Below are positions 27,547 through 36,226 of a DNA stretch of 64,000 bases, in pieces. Origin of the DNA: Arthrobacter sp. OAP107 (GTDB lineage Bacteria > Actinomycetota > Actinomycetes > Actinomycetales > Micrococcaceae); the NCBI RefSeq assembly GCF_040546765.1, contig NZ_JBEPOK010000001.1, positions 310,001 through 374,000 on the forward strand. Reading direction: 5' to 3'. The notes below the pieces were generated by a model that was not told the DNA's origin, did not search any database, and worked only from the letters and a program-made list of their open reading frames with translations. Numbering within the stretch: position 1 is the stretch's first letter; each line of letters opens with the position of its first letter. Position numbers and translations under genes: made by a program.

Positions 27547-27568
27547 AATATATCGTAAAGATATATCA
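27547..27568. promoter_or_regulatory. GntR-type operator pair upstream of moeA
   Basis: AATATATCG at 27547 and AGATATATCAG from 27559, sharing ATATATC half-sites 13 bp apart. The second overlaps the stop codon of the formate dehydrogenase-like gene. The core matches the ACTGATATATCAGT palindrome at 59564 and the sites at 35368 and 39899. Confidence 0.55.
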
Positions 27569-29932
27569 GTTAGGAAGGGTTGCAAGCATCTGATTTTCCT
27601 TTGCCTTGGCGCCCGCTGGTTCGAGCCGCACGACGACGGACTTGGACGTTGGGGTTCCGCTGGTGTCGGCCACGGAGTCAAGCGGCACCAGCACGTTGGT
27701 TTCCGGGTAGTAGGCCGCCGCGCAGCCCTTCGGCGTGGAGTAGCTAACGATGCGGAAGCTTTCTGCACGGCGTTCCGTGCCCCGGAACTCGGACACCAGG
27801 TCCACCAGGTCGCCGTCGGCATAGCCCAGCTCCGCGATGTCGGCCTCGTTGACCAGCACTACGCGCCGCCCCCCGTGGATTCCGCGGTAGCGGTCGTCCT
27901 TGCCGTAAATGGTGGTGTTGTACTGGTCGTGTGAACGCAGGGTTTGCAGGACCAGCCGGCCGGACGGGACCCGGATGTACTCCAGGGGGTTCGACGTGAA
28001 GTGTGCCTTGCCGGTGGTGGTCTTGAATTCCCTGTTGTCCCGTGGCGGGTGCGGCAGCACGAAACCGCCGGGGTGCTGGATTCTCTCCTCGAAATTCTCG
28101 AAGCCGTCGATGACGGCCTCGATGTGCTTCCTGATCAGGGAGTAGTCGTCCCGGAGCGCGGGCCAGTCGGCCACCGGCGAGTTGGGGCGGGGCTGGCCGT
28201 CCGCGCCGGTGAACACCTTGTGCGCGAGGTTGCAGACGATGGCTACCTCAGACATCAGGTGCTCGCTGGCGGGCTTGAGCCGGCCGCGGGATGCATGGAC
28301 GGCGCTCATGGAATCCTCCACGGTGACTCTCTGGTCACCGGAACGCTGGGCATCCCGTTCTGTGCGGCCCAGCGTGGGAAGAATCAGGGCGCGCTTTCCC
28401 GTCGACAGGTGGGAATGGTTCAGTTTCGTCGAGATCTGCACGGTCAGCCGGGTGTTGGCGAGGGCCTTCTCGGTGGCGTCCGAGTCCGGGGCTGCCCGCA
28501 CGAAGTTCCCGCCCATGCCCACGAAGAGCCTGACCTTTCCGTCACGCATTGCGCGGATGGCGGCGACGGTGTCGTAGCCGTGCGCCCGGGGCGAACGGAA
28601 CTGGAATTCCTGGTCCAGCCGGTCGTGGAAGCCCTCGGGCATCCGTTCGAAGATGCCCATGGTCCGGTCGCCCTGGACGTTGGAGTGTCCGCGGACCGGG
28701 CAGACTCCCGCTCCGGGTTTGCCGATATTGCCCTGCAGCAGCAGGACATTGACCACGTCGCGGAGGGTGGGCACCGAGTGCTTGTGCTGGGTTAGGCCCA
28801 TTGCCCAGCAGACGATCGTGGAGCCCGAGGCCAGGAGCCGTTCACCGGTGGCGTCGATCTGCTCCCGGCTCAGGCCGGTCGCTTCGACGATGTCGTCCCA
28901 CTGCACCTGTTCCAGCTGTGCGAGGTAGGACTCGACGCCGGACGTGTGGTTCCTGATGAAGTCGTGGTCAAAGACAGTGGCCAGGCCCGGGGTGTTCCTG
29001 CCTGCGCGTTCCGCGTCCAGCAGGTATTTCCCGAGGCCTTGGAAGAGTGCCTGGTCGCCGCCGGCCCTGATCTGCAGGAAGTCATCCGTGAGCTGCGTTC
29101 CCACCAGCGTGCCCGAGATGGTCTGCGGGTTCTCGAAGTGCAGGAGCCCTGCCTCGGGGAGCGGGTTGACGGACACGATGGCGGCGCCGTTTTTCTTGGC
29201 CTTTTCCAAGGCACTGAGCATGCGCGGGTGGTTCGTGCCCGGGTTCTGGCCTGCCACAAAGATGAGGGACGCCGTTTCCAGATCCTTGAGGCTGACAGAT
29301 CCCTTGCCGATGCCAATGGTTTCCACCAGTGCCGATCCGGAGGACTCGTGGCACATGTTCGAGCAGTCAGGAAGGTTGTTCGTGCCCACGCCGCGGACCA
29401 GCAGCTGGTACACGAAGGCCGCCTCGTTGGAGGTCCTGCCGGAGGTGTAGAAGACGCTCTGGTCCGGATCGTCCAGGTCCCTGAGTTCCTGGGCGATCAG
29501 TTCCAGGGCATCGTCCCAGTCGATGGGCCTGTAGTGGGTTGCGCCCTCGTCCAGGACCATCGGGTGGGTCAGTCGTCCCTGCTGTCCCAGCCAGTAGTCA
29601 TCGCGGGTCTTCAGCTCGGCGACGGAATGGCGGGCGAAAAACTCCGGACCCACCCGGCGGCGGGTGGCCTCCTCCGCCACCGCCTTGGCGCCGTTCTCGC
29701 AGAATTCCGCGGCATTGCGCTTTTCATGTTCCGGCCAGGCGCAGCCCATGCAGTCGAAGCCGTCGATCTGGTTGACGGCCATCAGCGTCTGGACGCTGCG
29801 CAGCGGCCCCATCTGCTCCAGCGATATCTTCAGGGCGTTGGCCACCGCGGGGATGCCGACCGCCTTGGTTTTGGGTTTGCTGACGCTCAGCTTTGACTCA
29901 TCGATGTTCTCGCGGGGGGCTTTGGAGGCCAT
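27566..29932 (-). CDS. FdhF/YdeP-family molybdopterin oxidoreductase (formate dehydrogenase-like)
   Basis: A 788-aa cytoplasmic protein without a signal peptide. The N-terminal DGFDCMGCAWPE Cys pair and the lack of the usual four-Cys FeS motif are typical of the FdhF/YdeP group. SVFYTSGRTSNEAAF, DCSNMCHESSG, VSVNPLPEAGL and the C-terminal molybdopterin-binding domain (LQTLRSHDQYNTTIYGKDDR) follow. In this operon it would oxidise formate made by PurU to CO2. No electron-acceptor subunit is adjacent. Only 75 bp separates it from the preceding small gene. Confidence 0.85.
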   Translation of the reverse strand: MASKAPRENIDESKLSVSKPKTKAVGIPAVANALKISLEQMGPLRSVQTLMAVNQIDGFDCMGCAWPEHEKRNAAEFCENGAKAVAEEATRRRVGPEFFARHSVAELKTRDDYWLGQQGRLTHPMVLDEGATHYRPIDWDDALELIAQELRDLDDPDQSVFYTSGRTSNEAAFVYQLLVRGVGTNNLPDCSNMCHESSGSALVETIGIGKGSVSLKDLETASLIFVAGQNPGTNHPRMLSALEKAKKNGAAIVSVNPLPEAGLLHFENPQTISGTLVGTQLTDDFLQIRAGGDQALFQGLGKYLLDAERAGRNTPGLATVFDHDFIRNHTSGVESYLAQLEQVQWDDIVEATGLSREQIDATGERLLASGSTIVCWAMGLTQHKHSVPTLRDVVNVLLLQGNIGKPGAGVCPVRGHSNVQGDRTMGIFERMPEGFHDRLDQEFQFRSPRAHGYDTVAAIRAMRDGKVRLFVGMGGNFVRAAPDSDATEKALANTRLTVQISTKLNHSHLSTGKRALILPTLGRTERDAQRSGDQRVTVEDSMSAVHASRGRLKPASEHLMSEVAIVCNLAHKVFTGADGQPRPNSPVADWPALRDDYSLIRKHIEAVIDGFENFEERIQHPGGFVLPHPPRDNREFKTTTGKAHFTSNPLEYIRVPSGRLVLQTLRSHDQYNTTIYGKDDRYRGIHGGRRVVLVNEADIAELGYADGDLVDLVSEFRGTERRAESFRIVSYSTPKGCAAAYYPETNVLVPLDSVADTSGTPTSKSVVVRLEPAGAKAKENQMLATLPN

Positions 29933-30007
29933 GGGCTTTTCCTTCAGATCAGTGCCGTGTAAATCCGTGCAGTGTTTGTCCGCGCAGTGCAGTGGGGCGT
30001 GCGTTGC

Positions 30008-30241
30008 CTAGGGAACGCCGACTGTGACGACGTCGCCGTTCTCGCGGAAGAACATACGGCGGCCGCCCCCGAAGGTGCGAACCAGCCAGATGATCCGGCC
30101 GTCCTCGGTCAGATCGTCGACCCAGCCGCTGTGGGGGACCGTGTATTGCTCCAGCACGGTGACGAAATCGCCCGGCCTGAGCGCAGACCAGTCGGCCACG
30201 ACCTTCGTGCCGGCGGCCTGGGGAGCGGTGCTGGCTGTCAT
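30008..30241 (-). CDS. Small hypothetical protein of the C1 operon
   Basis: A 77-aa protein starting at 30241 (MTASTAPQAAG) and lying in the same direction 11 bp after folD and 75 bp before the formate dehydrogenase-like gene. The body (WSALRPGDFVTVLEQYTVPH, then IIWLVRTFGGGRRMFFRENG) predicts a small all-beta barrel. I do not recognise a family. Its fixed place suggests a role with folD or the molybdoenzyme. Confidence 0.65.
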   Translation of the reverse strand: MTASTAPQAAGTKVVADWSALRPGDFVTVLEQYTVPHSGWVDDLTEDGRIIWLVRTFGGGRRMFFRENGDVVTVGVP

Positions 30242-30252
30242 CAGTGCCCCGG

Positions 30253-31131
30253 TTACCGCGCGAGGACAGGCGTCGGGACCGCGCGGAGCTGTTCGCGGGC
30301 AGCTTCGGCCGTGTGGAGAAGCAGCAGCGCCGTGGTGACTGAGCCCACGCCGCCGGGGACAGGCGTCAGCGCGGCAGCGACCGGACGGACGCTGGCTTCG
30401 TCGACGTCGCCCGCGAGCGAGCCGTCGGAGAGCACGTTGGTTCCCACATCGATGACCACTGAATGGTCCGAAACATCCGTCCCGGTGAGCAGCCCGGTGC
30501 GGCCCGCGGCAACCACCACGACGTCGGCGGCCTTGGTGTACTTCCCGAGCGGACCGGACTTCGAGTGGCAGACGGTGGTGGTGGCGTCCTTCTGCAGCAG
30601 CAGCAGGGACAGCGGCTTGCCGACCACTGTGGAACGGCCCACCACCACCACGCTGCGGCCGGCCACCGGAATGTCGAAGTGGTCCAGGATTTCCACCACG
30701 GCCCGTGCCGTGGCCGGGGCGAAGGCGCGTTCCCCGACGGCGAGCAGTCCGAGGCTCAGCGGGTTGGCGCCGTCGATGTCCTTTTCCGGTGCAATGTACC
30801 TGACCAGCGCCTGGGTTTTCACGCCGGGAGGCAGGGGTGTCTGCAGGATGATGCCATGGAATGCAGGGTCCGCGCTCAGGTCCTTCAGCACGGCGGCGAG
30901 CACCTGTTCGGTGGCGTCGTGGCCGACGTCGATGATCCTGCAGCCGATGCCGGCGTTTTCCGCGGCGCGCTCGATGGAGCGCACGTACCAGTGCGTGGAG
31001 CTGTCCTCCGTCGCAACTACGACGGCGAGGGTTGGGCGTGTGCCCTCCTCGGCCAGAGCCGTGGCCTGGGCGGTGGCCTGCTGCTGGATCAGTTTGGCGA
31101 GGGGCTTTCCGGAGAGCAGAGATGCCGTCAT
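30253..31131 (-). CDS. folD: Methylenetetrahydrofolate dehydrogenase/cyclohydrolase FolD
   Basis: A 292-aa protein. FolD signatures are HGIILQTPLPPGV, the NAD(P)-binding VAGRSVVVVGRSTVVGKPLS and VIDVGTNVLSDGSLAGDVD. It oxidises 5,10-methylene-THF to methenyl-THF and hydrolyses it to 10-formyl-THF, the substrate of PurU. The N-terminal catalytic region has DSSTHWYVRS in place of the usual (D/E)xxSxxYVxxK, with Trp-Tyr and Arg at the expected Tyr/Lys positions, which is unusual. It overlaps the fchA stop by 4 bp. Confidence 0.9.
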   Translation of the reverse strand: MTASLLSGKPLAKLIQQQATAQATALAEEGTRPTLAVVVATEDSSTHWYVRSIERAAENAGIGCRIIDVGHDATEQVLAAVLKDLSADPAFHGIILQTPLPPGVKTQALVRYIAPEKDIDGANPLSLGLLAVGERAFAPATARAVVEILDHFDIPVAGRSVVVVGRSTVVGKPLSLLLLQKDATTTVCHSKSGPLGKYTKAADVVVVAAGRTGLLTGTDVSDHSVVIDVGTNVLSDGSLAGDVDEASVRPVAAALTPVPGGVGSVTTALLLLHTAEAAREQLRAVPTPVLAR

Positions 31132-31754
31132 CGGAGGATCCTTTCGCGTACCTGGCGTGAGAGCGAGTCAGCAGCCAGAACGACTTTTTCTTCAAGCCCA
31201 TCGGTTTGCTCCGCCAGTGCGGCGCGCGCCGGGGCGTCCTTGATGGCCACGACGTTGATGTCGATGTTGACGCGGGCCGTGGTAGCGGCAGCCCTGGCCG
31301 CGTCGGCTGCGGCGGCGATGTCGCTGATGACGTTGGGGTTGGCAATATCCAGAAGCTCGGCGGCGAGCTCGACGACGGCGCCCGACAGCCTGATCAGGCG
31401 CGCCGGCGGCTGGGCAGCCTGGCCAAGCGCGTCGTTGATGGCGGCTGCGCGTGCCGTCCGCTCAGTGTCGCTGGCGGCGGGCAGCTTGTAGGAAGCGATC
31501 ACGGCTTTGAAGGCGGCTTCGTCGGCGTCGGCCAGCCCCAGCGTCTCGCCGATGAGCTGGTCCGCGGCGGCAATGATTCTGGAGGTAGTCTCTTCGTGCT
31601 GCGCATATTTGTCGCCGGTGCTGAACCGCGCCACCATTGCCACGAGGGCAGCACCCTGCGCCGCGTGCAGCGCCGCAGCCGCGCCGCCACCAGGGGTGGG
31701 CTTCCGCGAGGCAAGCCTGCCGAGGTAGTCGTTAATTGTTTCTGAACCGATCAT
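31128..31754 (-). CDS. fchA: Cyclodeaminase/cyclohydrolase FchA (methenyl-THF cyclohydrolase family)
   Basis: A protein of 208 aa from the ATG at 31754 with AGGA upstream. TINDYLGRLASRKPTPGGGA is the start typical of the formiminotransferase-cyclodeaminase fold; the rest is helical. The family opens the 5,10-methenyl ring of THF or deaminates formimino-THF. With folD directly after it (ATGA overlap), the cyclohydrolase role in C1 oxidation is likely. It is the second half of this pair's possibly split labour: FolD as dehydrogenase, FchA as cyclohydrolase. Confidence 0.88.
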   Translation of the reverse strand: MIGSETINDYLGRLASRKPTPGGGAAAALHAAQGAALVAMVARFSTGDKYAQHEETTSRIIAAADQLIGETLGLADADEAAFKAVIASYKLPAASDTERTARAAAINDALGQAAQPPARLIRLSGAVVELAAELLDIANPNVISDIAAAADAARAAATTARVNIDINVVAIKDAPARAALAEQTDGLEEKVVLAADSLSRQVRERILR

Positions 31755-31798
31755 TTGTCCATTCCTGGGCTGGTAGGGGCTGGGGCGGAAAGGGGGCT

Positions 31799-31843
31799 GC
31801 ACGCAGCCCGGCTCCCGTTGCGAGGATGAGCCGGGCCGCGTGC
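31799..31843 (-). terminator. Intercistronic hairpin between dmg and fchA
   Basis: GCACGCAGCCCGGCTC (31799-31814) pairs with 31828-31843 with one mismatch. It sits in the 112-bp gap of an otherwise tight operon. No T-tract follows, so it may be an attenuator or an mRNA-stabilising structure. Confidence 0.5.
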
Positions 31844-31866
31844 CCCCGGAGGGCCCTGCGGGCTGC

Positions 31867-34359
31867 TTAGCCGCGGAGCCTGGTCATTTTCGGGTCGTAC
31901 AGGGGGTCTTCGGTGACGGTGGCGGTGATGCGTCGTCCGAAGTATTCGATCTCGACGGAGTCGCCCAGGGAAACGGTGGCTGGGAGGTAGGAGTAGGCGA
32001 TGGGTTTGGCCACGGTGTAGCCGTAGGCGGCGCTGGTGACGTAGCCGAGGGCCTGTTCCTTGTAGAAGACGGGTTCCTTGCCGAGGACGATGGAGCGGCC
32101 GTCGTCGATGGTCAGGCAGCGCAGCCGGCGGGCGGAGCCTTCTTCGGTCCGGCCTTCGAGGGCGGCCTTGCCGATGAAGCTTTCCTTGGCCATCTTGACG
32201 GCGAAGCCGAGGCCGGCTTCGTAGGGGTCGTGTTCGGTGGTCATGTCTGTTCCCCAGGAGCGGTAGCCCTTTTCGAGGCGCAGGGAGCTGAACGCTGCCC
32301 GGCCGGCCGCGATGACGCCGAAGGGCTGTCCTGCCTGCCAGAGCGCGTCCCAGAGCCGTTGTCCGTTGTCCGCGGAGGTGTACAGTTCCCAGCCGAGTTC
32401 GCCGACGTAGGACAGGCGCATGGCGGTGACCGGGATGCCGCCGATGACGACGTTCTTGGCGCGGAAGTATTTCAGCCCGTCGTTGGTGAAGTCGTCCTCG
32501 CTGACCTTGCCGATGAGGTCACGGGCCAGCGGGCCCCAGAGGCCGATGCAGCAGGTGCCGCCGGTGGTGTCGCGGACCTGGACCCAGTCGGAGGCGGAGC
32601 CGCTTTGGCTCTGGTGCCTGGCTGCCCTGGTGAAGTAGGCGGTGTCGATGTTGCCGTTGGCGCCGAGCTGGAAGGTGTCTTCGTCCAGCCGGGCGACGGT
32701 GATGTCGCTGCGGATACCGCCGGCGTGGTCGAGCAGGAGGGTGTAGGTGACCGCGCCGGGTTTCTTGTCCAGGTCCGCGGTGGTCAGCTCCTGCAGCAGT
32801 TTCAGGGCGCCGGGGCCGGAGACTTCCAGGCGCTTGAGCGGGGTCATGTCGTACATGGCCACGGCGGTGCGGGTCTTCCACGCTTCGGCCGCGGCGATGG
32901 GGGAGCTGAACATGTTGGACCAGGCGTCCCGGGCCGGGGGCAGCCACTGGGCCGGCATCTCCTTCAGGAGCGGGGCGTTGGCTTCGAACCAGTAGGGACG
33001 TTCCCACCCGCCGGATTCCAGGAAGAAGGCTCCGAGTTCCTTGTGCCGGGCGTGGAACGGGCTGACGCGCAGGTTCCGGGGGGAGAGTTTGGGCTGGAGC
33101 GGGTGCAGGACGTCGTAGATTTCCACGAAGTTCTGCTGCGAGGTTTCGCTGACGTATTCGGGGGTGAGCTGGACTTCCTCGAAGCGGTTGATGTCGCATT
33201 CGCCGAGGTCTGTTTCGGACCGGCCGGTGGTCAGCAGTTCGGCCATCGCCTTGGCGACACCGGCGGAGTGCGTGACCCAGACGGCCTCGGCGACGTAGAA
33301 GCCGTCCAGTTCCCTGGACTCGCCAAGGAGGGGCCCGCCATCGGGGGTGAAGGAGAAGATGCCGTTGAAGCCATCCTCGATCTCGCTTTCGGCCAGGCCG
33401 GGGAGGATCTGCTTGGACGCCTCCCATGCGGGCAGGAAGTCCTCGAGGGTGAAGTCCAGGCGGGAGGGCATGTTGTGCTCGCTGACGGACTCGGGGGCGT
33501 AGGTTCCCAGAGTCTCGAGGTCCACGGGCATGGGGCGGTGGGCGTAGGAGCCGATGCCGTAGCGTTCGCCGTGTTCGCGGTAGTAGAGGTCCTGGTCCTG
33601 GTGGCGCAGGATCGGCAGGGTGGCCCCGTTGGGCACTTCGTTGCGGCCGCTCAACTGGGGTACCGCCGTCGTCTTCACGTACTGGTGGGCCAGCGGAAGC
33701 AGGGGAACGGCCATGCCGATCATGGCGCCGATCTTGGCGCCCCAGAACCCGGCGCAGGAGATCACAATGTCAGCCGGGATCACGCCCTCGGCCGTCTGCA
33801 CGCCGGTGACCCGGCGGCCGGACTGTTCGATCCCGGTGACGGTGGTGTTGCCCTGGTACTTCACGCCCGCGGCCTCGGTGCGCTTGATCAGCAGCTGCAC
33901 GGCCCGGGCGGCGCTGGCCAGGCCATCGCTGGGGACGTGGAGGCCGCCCAGGATGTCCTCCTCGTTGATCAGCGGGTAGAGGTCCTTGCACTCCGCCGCC
34001 GAAAGGATGGAGCCCTCGATGCCCCAGGAGGCTGCGTAACCGAGCTTGCGCTTCAAATCGGCGAGGCGGGTTTCGGTGGTCGCCACCTCCAGGCCTCCCA
34101 CCTGGTTGAAGCAGCCCACACCGTCCTCGGTCAGGGAGAGCAGCTTTTCGACCGTGTACTTGGCAAAGGACGCCATGGTCTTGGACGGGTTGGTCTGGAA
34201 GACCAGGCCCGGGGCGTGGGAGGTGGAGCCCCCGGGCATGTTCAGCGGCCCCTGGTCCAGGACCGTGATGTTGTTCCAGCCCCGGGCGACCAGTTCGTCG
34301 GCCAGGTTGGTGCCGACGATGCCGGCACCGATGATGACAATACGTGGCGTGGATGCCAT
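31867..34359 (-). CDS. dmg: Dimethylglycine oxidase
   Basis: An 830-aa protein, the length of the structurally known Arthrobacter globiformis enzyme, whose sequence it resembles closely as I recall it. MASTPRIVIIGAGIVGTNLA is the FAD fold; SHAPG (H48) is the covalent flavin site. GcvT-like domains in the C-terminal half bind THF. It oxidises N,N-dimethylglycine to sarcosine with H2O2 production and makes 5,10-methylene-THF through an internal tunnel. Neighbours fchA, folD and purU consume that product. It starts 57 bp after the frameshifted purU2. Confidence 0.95.
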   Translation of the reverse strand: MASTPRIVIIGAGIVGTNLADELVARGWNNITVLDQGPLNMPGGSTSHAPGLVFQTNPSKTMASFAKYTVEKLLSLTEDGVGCFNQVGGLEVATTETRLADLKRKLGYAASWGIEGSILSAAECKDLYPLINEEDILGGLHVPSDGLASAARAVQLLIKRTEAAGVKYQGNTTVTGIEQSGRRVTGVQTAEGVIPADIVISCAGFWGAKIGAMIGMAVPLLPLAHQYVKTTAVPQLSGRNEVPNGATLPILRHQDQDLYYREHGERYGIGSYAHRPMPVDLETLGTYAPESVSEHNMPSRLDFTLEDFLPAWEASKQILPGLAESEIEDGFNGIFSFTPDGGPLLGESRELDGFYVAEAVWVTHSAGVAKAMAELLTTGRSETDLGECDINRFEEVQLTPEYVSETSQQNFVEIYDVLHPLQPKLSPRNLRVSPFHARHKELGAFFLESGGWERPYWFEANAPLLKEMPAQWLPPARDAWSNMFSSPIAAAEAWKTRTAVAMYDMTPLKRLEVSGPGALKLLQELTTADLDKKPGAVTYTLLLDHAGGIRSDITVARLDEDTFQLGANGNIDTAYFTRAARHQSQSGSASDWVQVRDTTGGTCCIGLWGPLARDLIGKVSEDDFTNDGLKYFRAKNVVIGGIPVTAMRLSYVGELGWELYTSADNGQRLWDALWQAGQPFGVIAAGRAAFSSLRLEKGYRSWGTDMTTEHDPYEAGLGFAVKMAKESFIGKAALEGRTEEGSARRLRCLTIDDGRSIVLGKEPVFYKEQALGYVTSAAYGYTVAKPIAYSYLPATVSLGDSVEIEYFGRRITATVTEDPLYDPKMTRLRG

Positions 34360-34416
34360 GTGCTTTCTCCTGCGGATCTAAGTATTGGGCTGCTGCGCGG
34401 CCGGTGCGTGGCCGCT

Positions 34417-35332
34417 TTAGCGGAAGACGATGGTGCTGGACTGGTCGATCAGCACACGGTGCTCGCAGTGCCACCGCACCGCGCGGGACAACGCCAGGGC
34501 CTCCGCGTCCTGCCCGATAGTGGAGAGCGTGGCGGGTCCGTAGCTGTGGTCCACGCGGATGACTTCCTGCTCGATGATCGGACCCTCGTCAAGGTCGGCG
34601 GTGACGTAGTGCGCGGTCGCGCCCACCAGCTTGACGCCGCGGTCGTAAGCCTGGTGGTAGGGGCGTGCACCCTTGAACCCCGGCAGGAACGAGTGGTGGA
34701 TGTTAATCGCCCGGCCCGCCAGCGACCGGCACAGGTCATCGGAAAGCACCTGCATGTACCGGGCCAGGACCACGAGGTCGATGTTGTACTCCTCCACCAG
34801 CTCCAGCAGGCGCCGCTCGGCATCCTGCTTGGTTTCCGGAGTCACCGGAATGTGGACGAACGGGAGACCGGCGGCCTCGGCCATCGCCCGGTGCGTTTCG
34901 TGATTGGAAACCACCAGGGCCAGGTCCCCGCCAAGGCTCCCGCCCCGCCAACGGAAAATCAGGTCGTTGAGGCAGTGCCCGAACTTGGACACCATGACCA
35001 GAAACCCGCTGCTTGGTCTCATCATGGACGTTGAACTTCATCTCGAAACGCTCCGCGATGGGACGGAACTCCTCCTCGAGCACCTGCAGATCGTAATCCG
35101 TGGCACCCGAGAAAGCCGTGCGCAGGTGCAACGTCTGGCGCAGGCCGTCATCGAACTGCTGGTGCTCTTCAATGTTGAATCCACGCTCAAACAGGAAAGT
35201 AGTTACTGCCTGAACGATCCCGGCACGCTGCGCACACGACAGTGTGAGCACGAACTTGCCGGTTTTGGTTTCTTTAGAGGCTTCTGGCTGCGCGGCCGGC
35301 CTGGTGTTTGTGGCTGTGTCCACAACGGTCAT
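34417..35332 (-). pseudogene. purU: Formyltetrahydrofolate deformylase, copy 2 (single-base frameshift)
   Basis: The N-terminal ACT half (from MTVVDTATNTRP at 35332, GKFVLTLSCAQRAGIVQAVT) and the catalytic half (LVMVSKFGHCLNDL, INIHHSFLPGFKGARPYHQA, ending at 34417) lie in different frames. The switch is at about 35002-35004, where one extra A in a plus-strand AAA run breaks KQRV-LVMVSKF. All active-site residues remain, so a sequencing error is as likely as real decay. It is the first gene of the dmg-fchA-folD operon, behind a GntR-type operator. Confidence 0.85.
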
Positions 35333-35344
35333 GTCGCATCCTTT

Positions 35345-35378
35345 AGATATATGGTTAATCACCGTATTGATATATCAG
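35345..35378. promoter_or_regulatory. GntR-type operators between purU2-dmg operon and GntR gene
   Basis: TGATATATCA at 35368-35377 is a perfect 10-bp palindrome, and AGATATATGG at 35345 is a second copy 23 bp away. It lies between the divergent purU2 and GntR starts, so it could control both. The same palindrome is present before glyA. Confidence 0.7.
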
Positions 35379-35452
35379 GGGTGATGGCCAGCGTATACTG
35401 GTGTGCGGATGAGGTCAATAGTCGAATGTTGGCCCGCAGGAGAGGCGGAGCG

Positions 35453-36133
35453 GTGGCGTTTGAAGCTTTGGCGGTAACGGAGGCCGGAGGTTCGAGGTCC
35501 CTGGCCGATGTGGCCTATGAACGGATCCGCGACAGCCTGCTGACCTTGGAGATCCGGCCCGGCGATCCGCTTTATGACGAAGGGATCGCCAAGGAGCTCG
35601 GCGTGGGGCGCACTCCGGTCCGGGAAGCACTGAAGCGCCTTGAGGTGGACCGGCTGGTGGTGACCTATCCGCGGCGCGGCACCTTCGCGACGCGCGTGGA
35701 GGTTACGGACCTCGCATTCATCTCCGAGATCCGCGCCCAGCTGGAGCCCCTCGCAGCCTCCCGTGCCGCCAGGGTTGCCAGCGCGGCCGCCCGGGACCGC
35801 CTCCGCCTCATCGTGGAGGAAGTGGAGGCCTTCGACGTGGACAGCGCATCTGTGGTGGAGACCTTGCGCCTGGACGCACGGGTGCACCAGGGGATCTACG
35901 CCGCAGCGGCAAATCCACACCTGGAGGACGCGCTGATCCGCTACGACAACCTGGCAACACGCATCTGGTGCATGGTGCTGGACCGCCTGCCGAACCTTTC
36001 CAGGCACGTGCACGAGCACGTCAGACTGCTGGAAGCGGTGATCGAGGGCGACGAGGCCCGGGCGGCAGAACTGGCCCGCGAACACGTGGACGGTTTTGAG
36101 AAGGCCGTGCGGACGGCCCTGTTCGCCGCCTAA
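35453..36133 (+). CDS. GntR-family regulator (FadR subfamily), paralogue 1
   Basis: A 226-aa protein from GTG 35453, with AGGAG 9 nt upstream; an ATG at 35426 is the alternative start. Winged HTH: GIAKELGVGRTPVREALKRL, followed by EVDRLVVTYPRRGTFAT; then an FCD domain with DARVHQGIYAAAANPHLEDA. It is strongly similar along its length to 58795-59466, including the recognition helix. Both paralogues lie next to a TGATATATCA palindrome. It probably regulates the purU2-dmg-fchA-folD operon. Confidence 0.88.
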   Translation: MAFEALAVTEAGGSRSLADVAYERIRDSLLTLEIRPGDPLYDEGIAKELGVGRTPVREALKRLEVDRLVVTYPRRGTFATRVEVTDLAFISEIRAQLEPLAASRAARVASAAARDRLRLIVEEVEAFDVDSASVVETLRLDARVHQGIYAAAANPHLEDALIRYDNLATRIWCMVLDRLPNLSRHVHEHVRLLEAVIEGDEARAAELAREHVDGFEKAVRTALFAA

Positions 36134-36177
36134 GGCCGACGGCGTGACGTTGCCCCGCCGTCGTTATCGCTAAAGAG

Positions 36178-36215
36178 GTGTCCCCGTCGCTCCTGCGACG
36201 GGGACACTTCTGTTT
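36178..36215. terminator. Bidirectional terminator between GntR and MHS transporter
   Basis: A perfect 13-bp stem GTGTCCCCGTCGC / GCGACGGGGACAC with a TCCT loop, followed by TTCTGTTT, between two convergent genes. Confidence 0.8.
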
Positions 36216-36226
36216 CTGGGGTGCGG

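Noticed and set aside
31840..35034. A 1064-codon plus-strand open frame opposite dmg and purU2
   Set aside because: It is antisense to two well-supported genes, rich in Gly, Val and Asp as expected for the complement of biased GC-rich codons, and matches no protein family.
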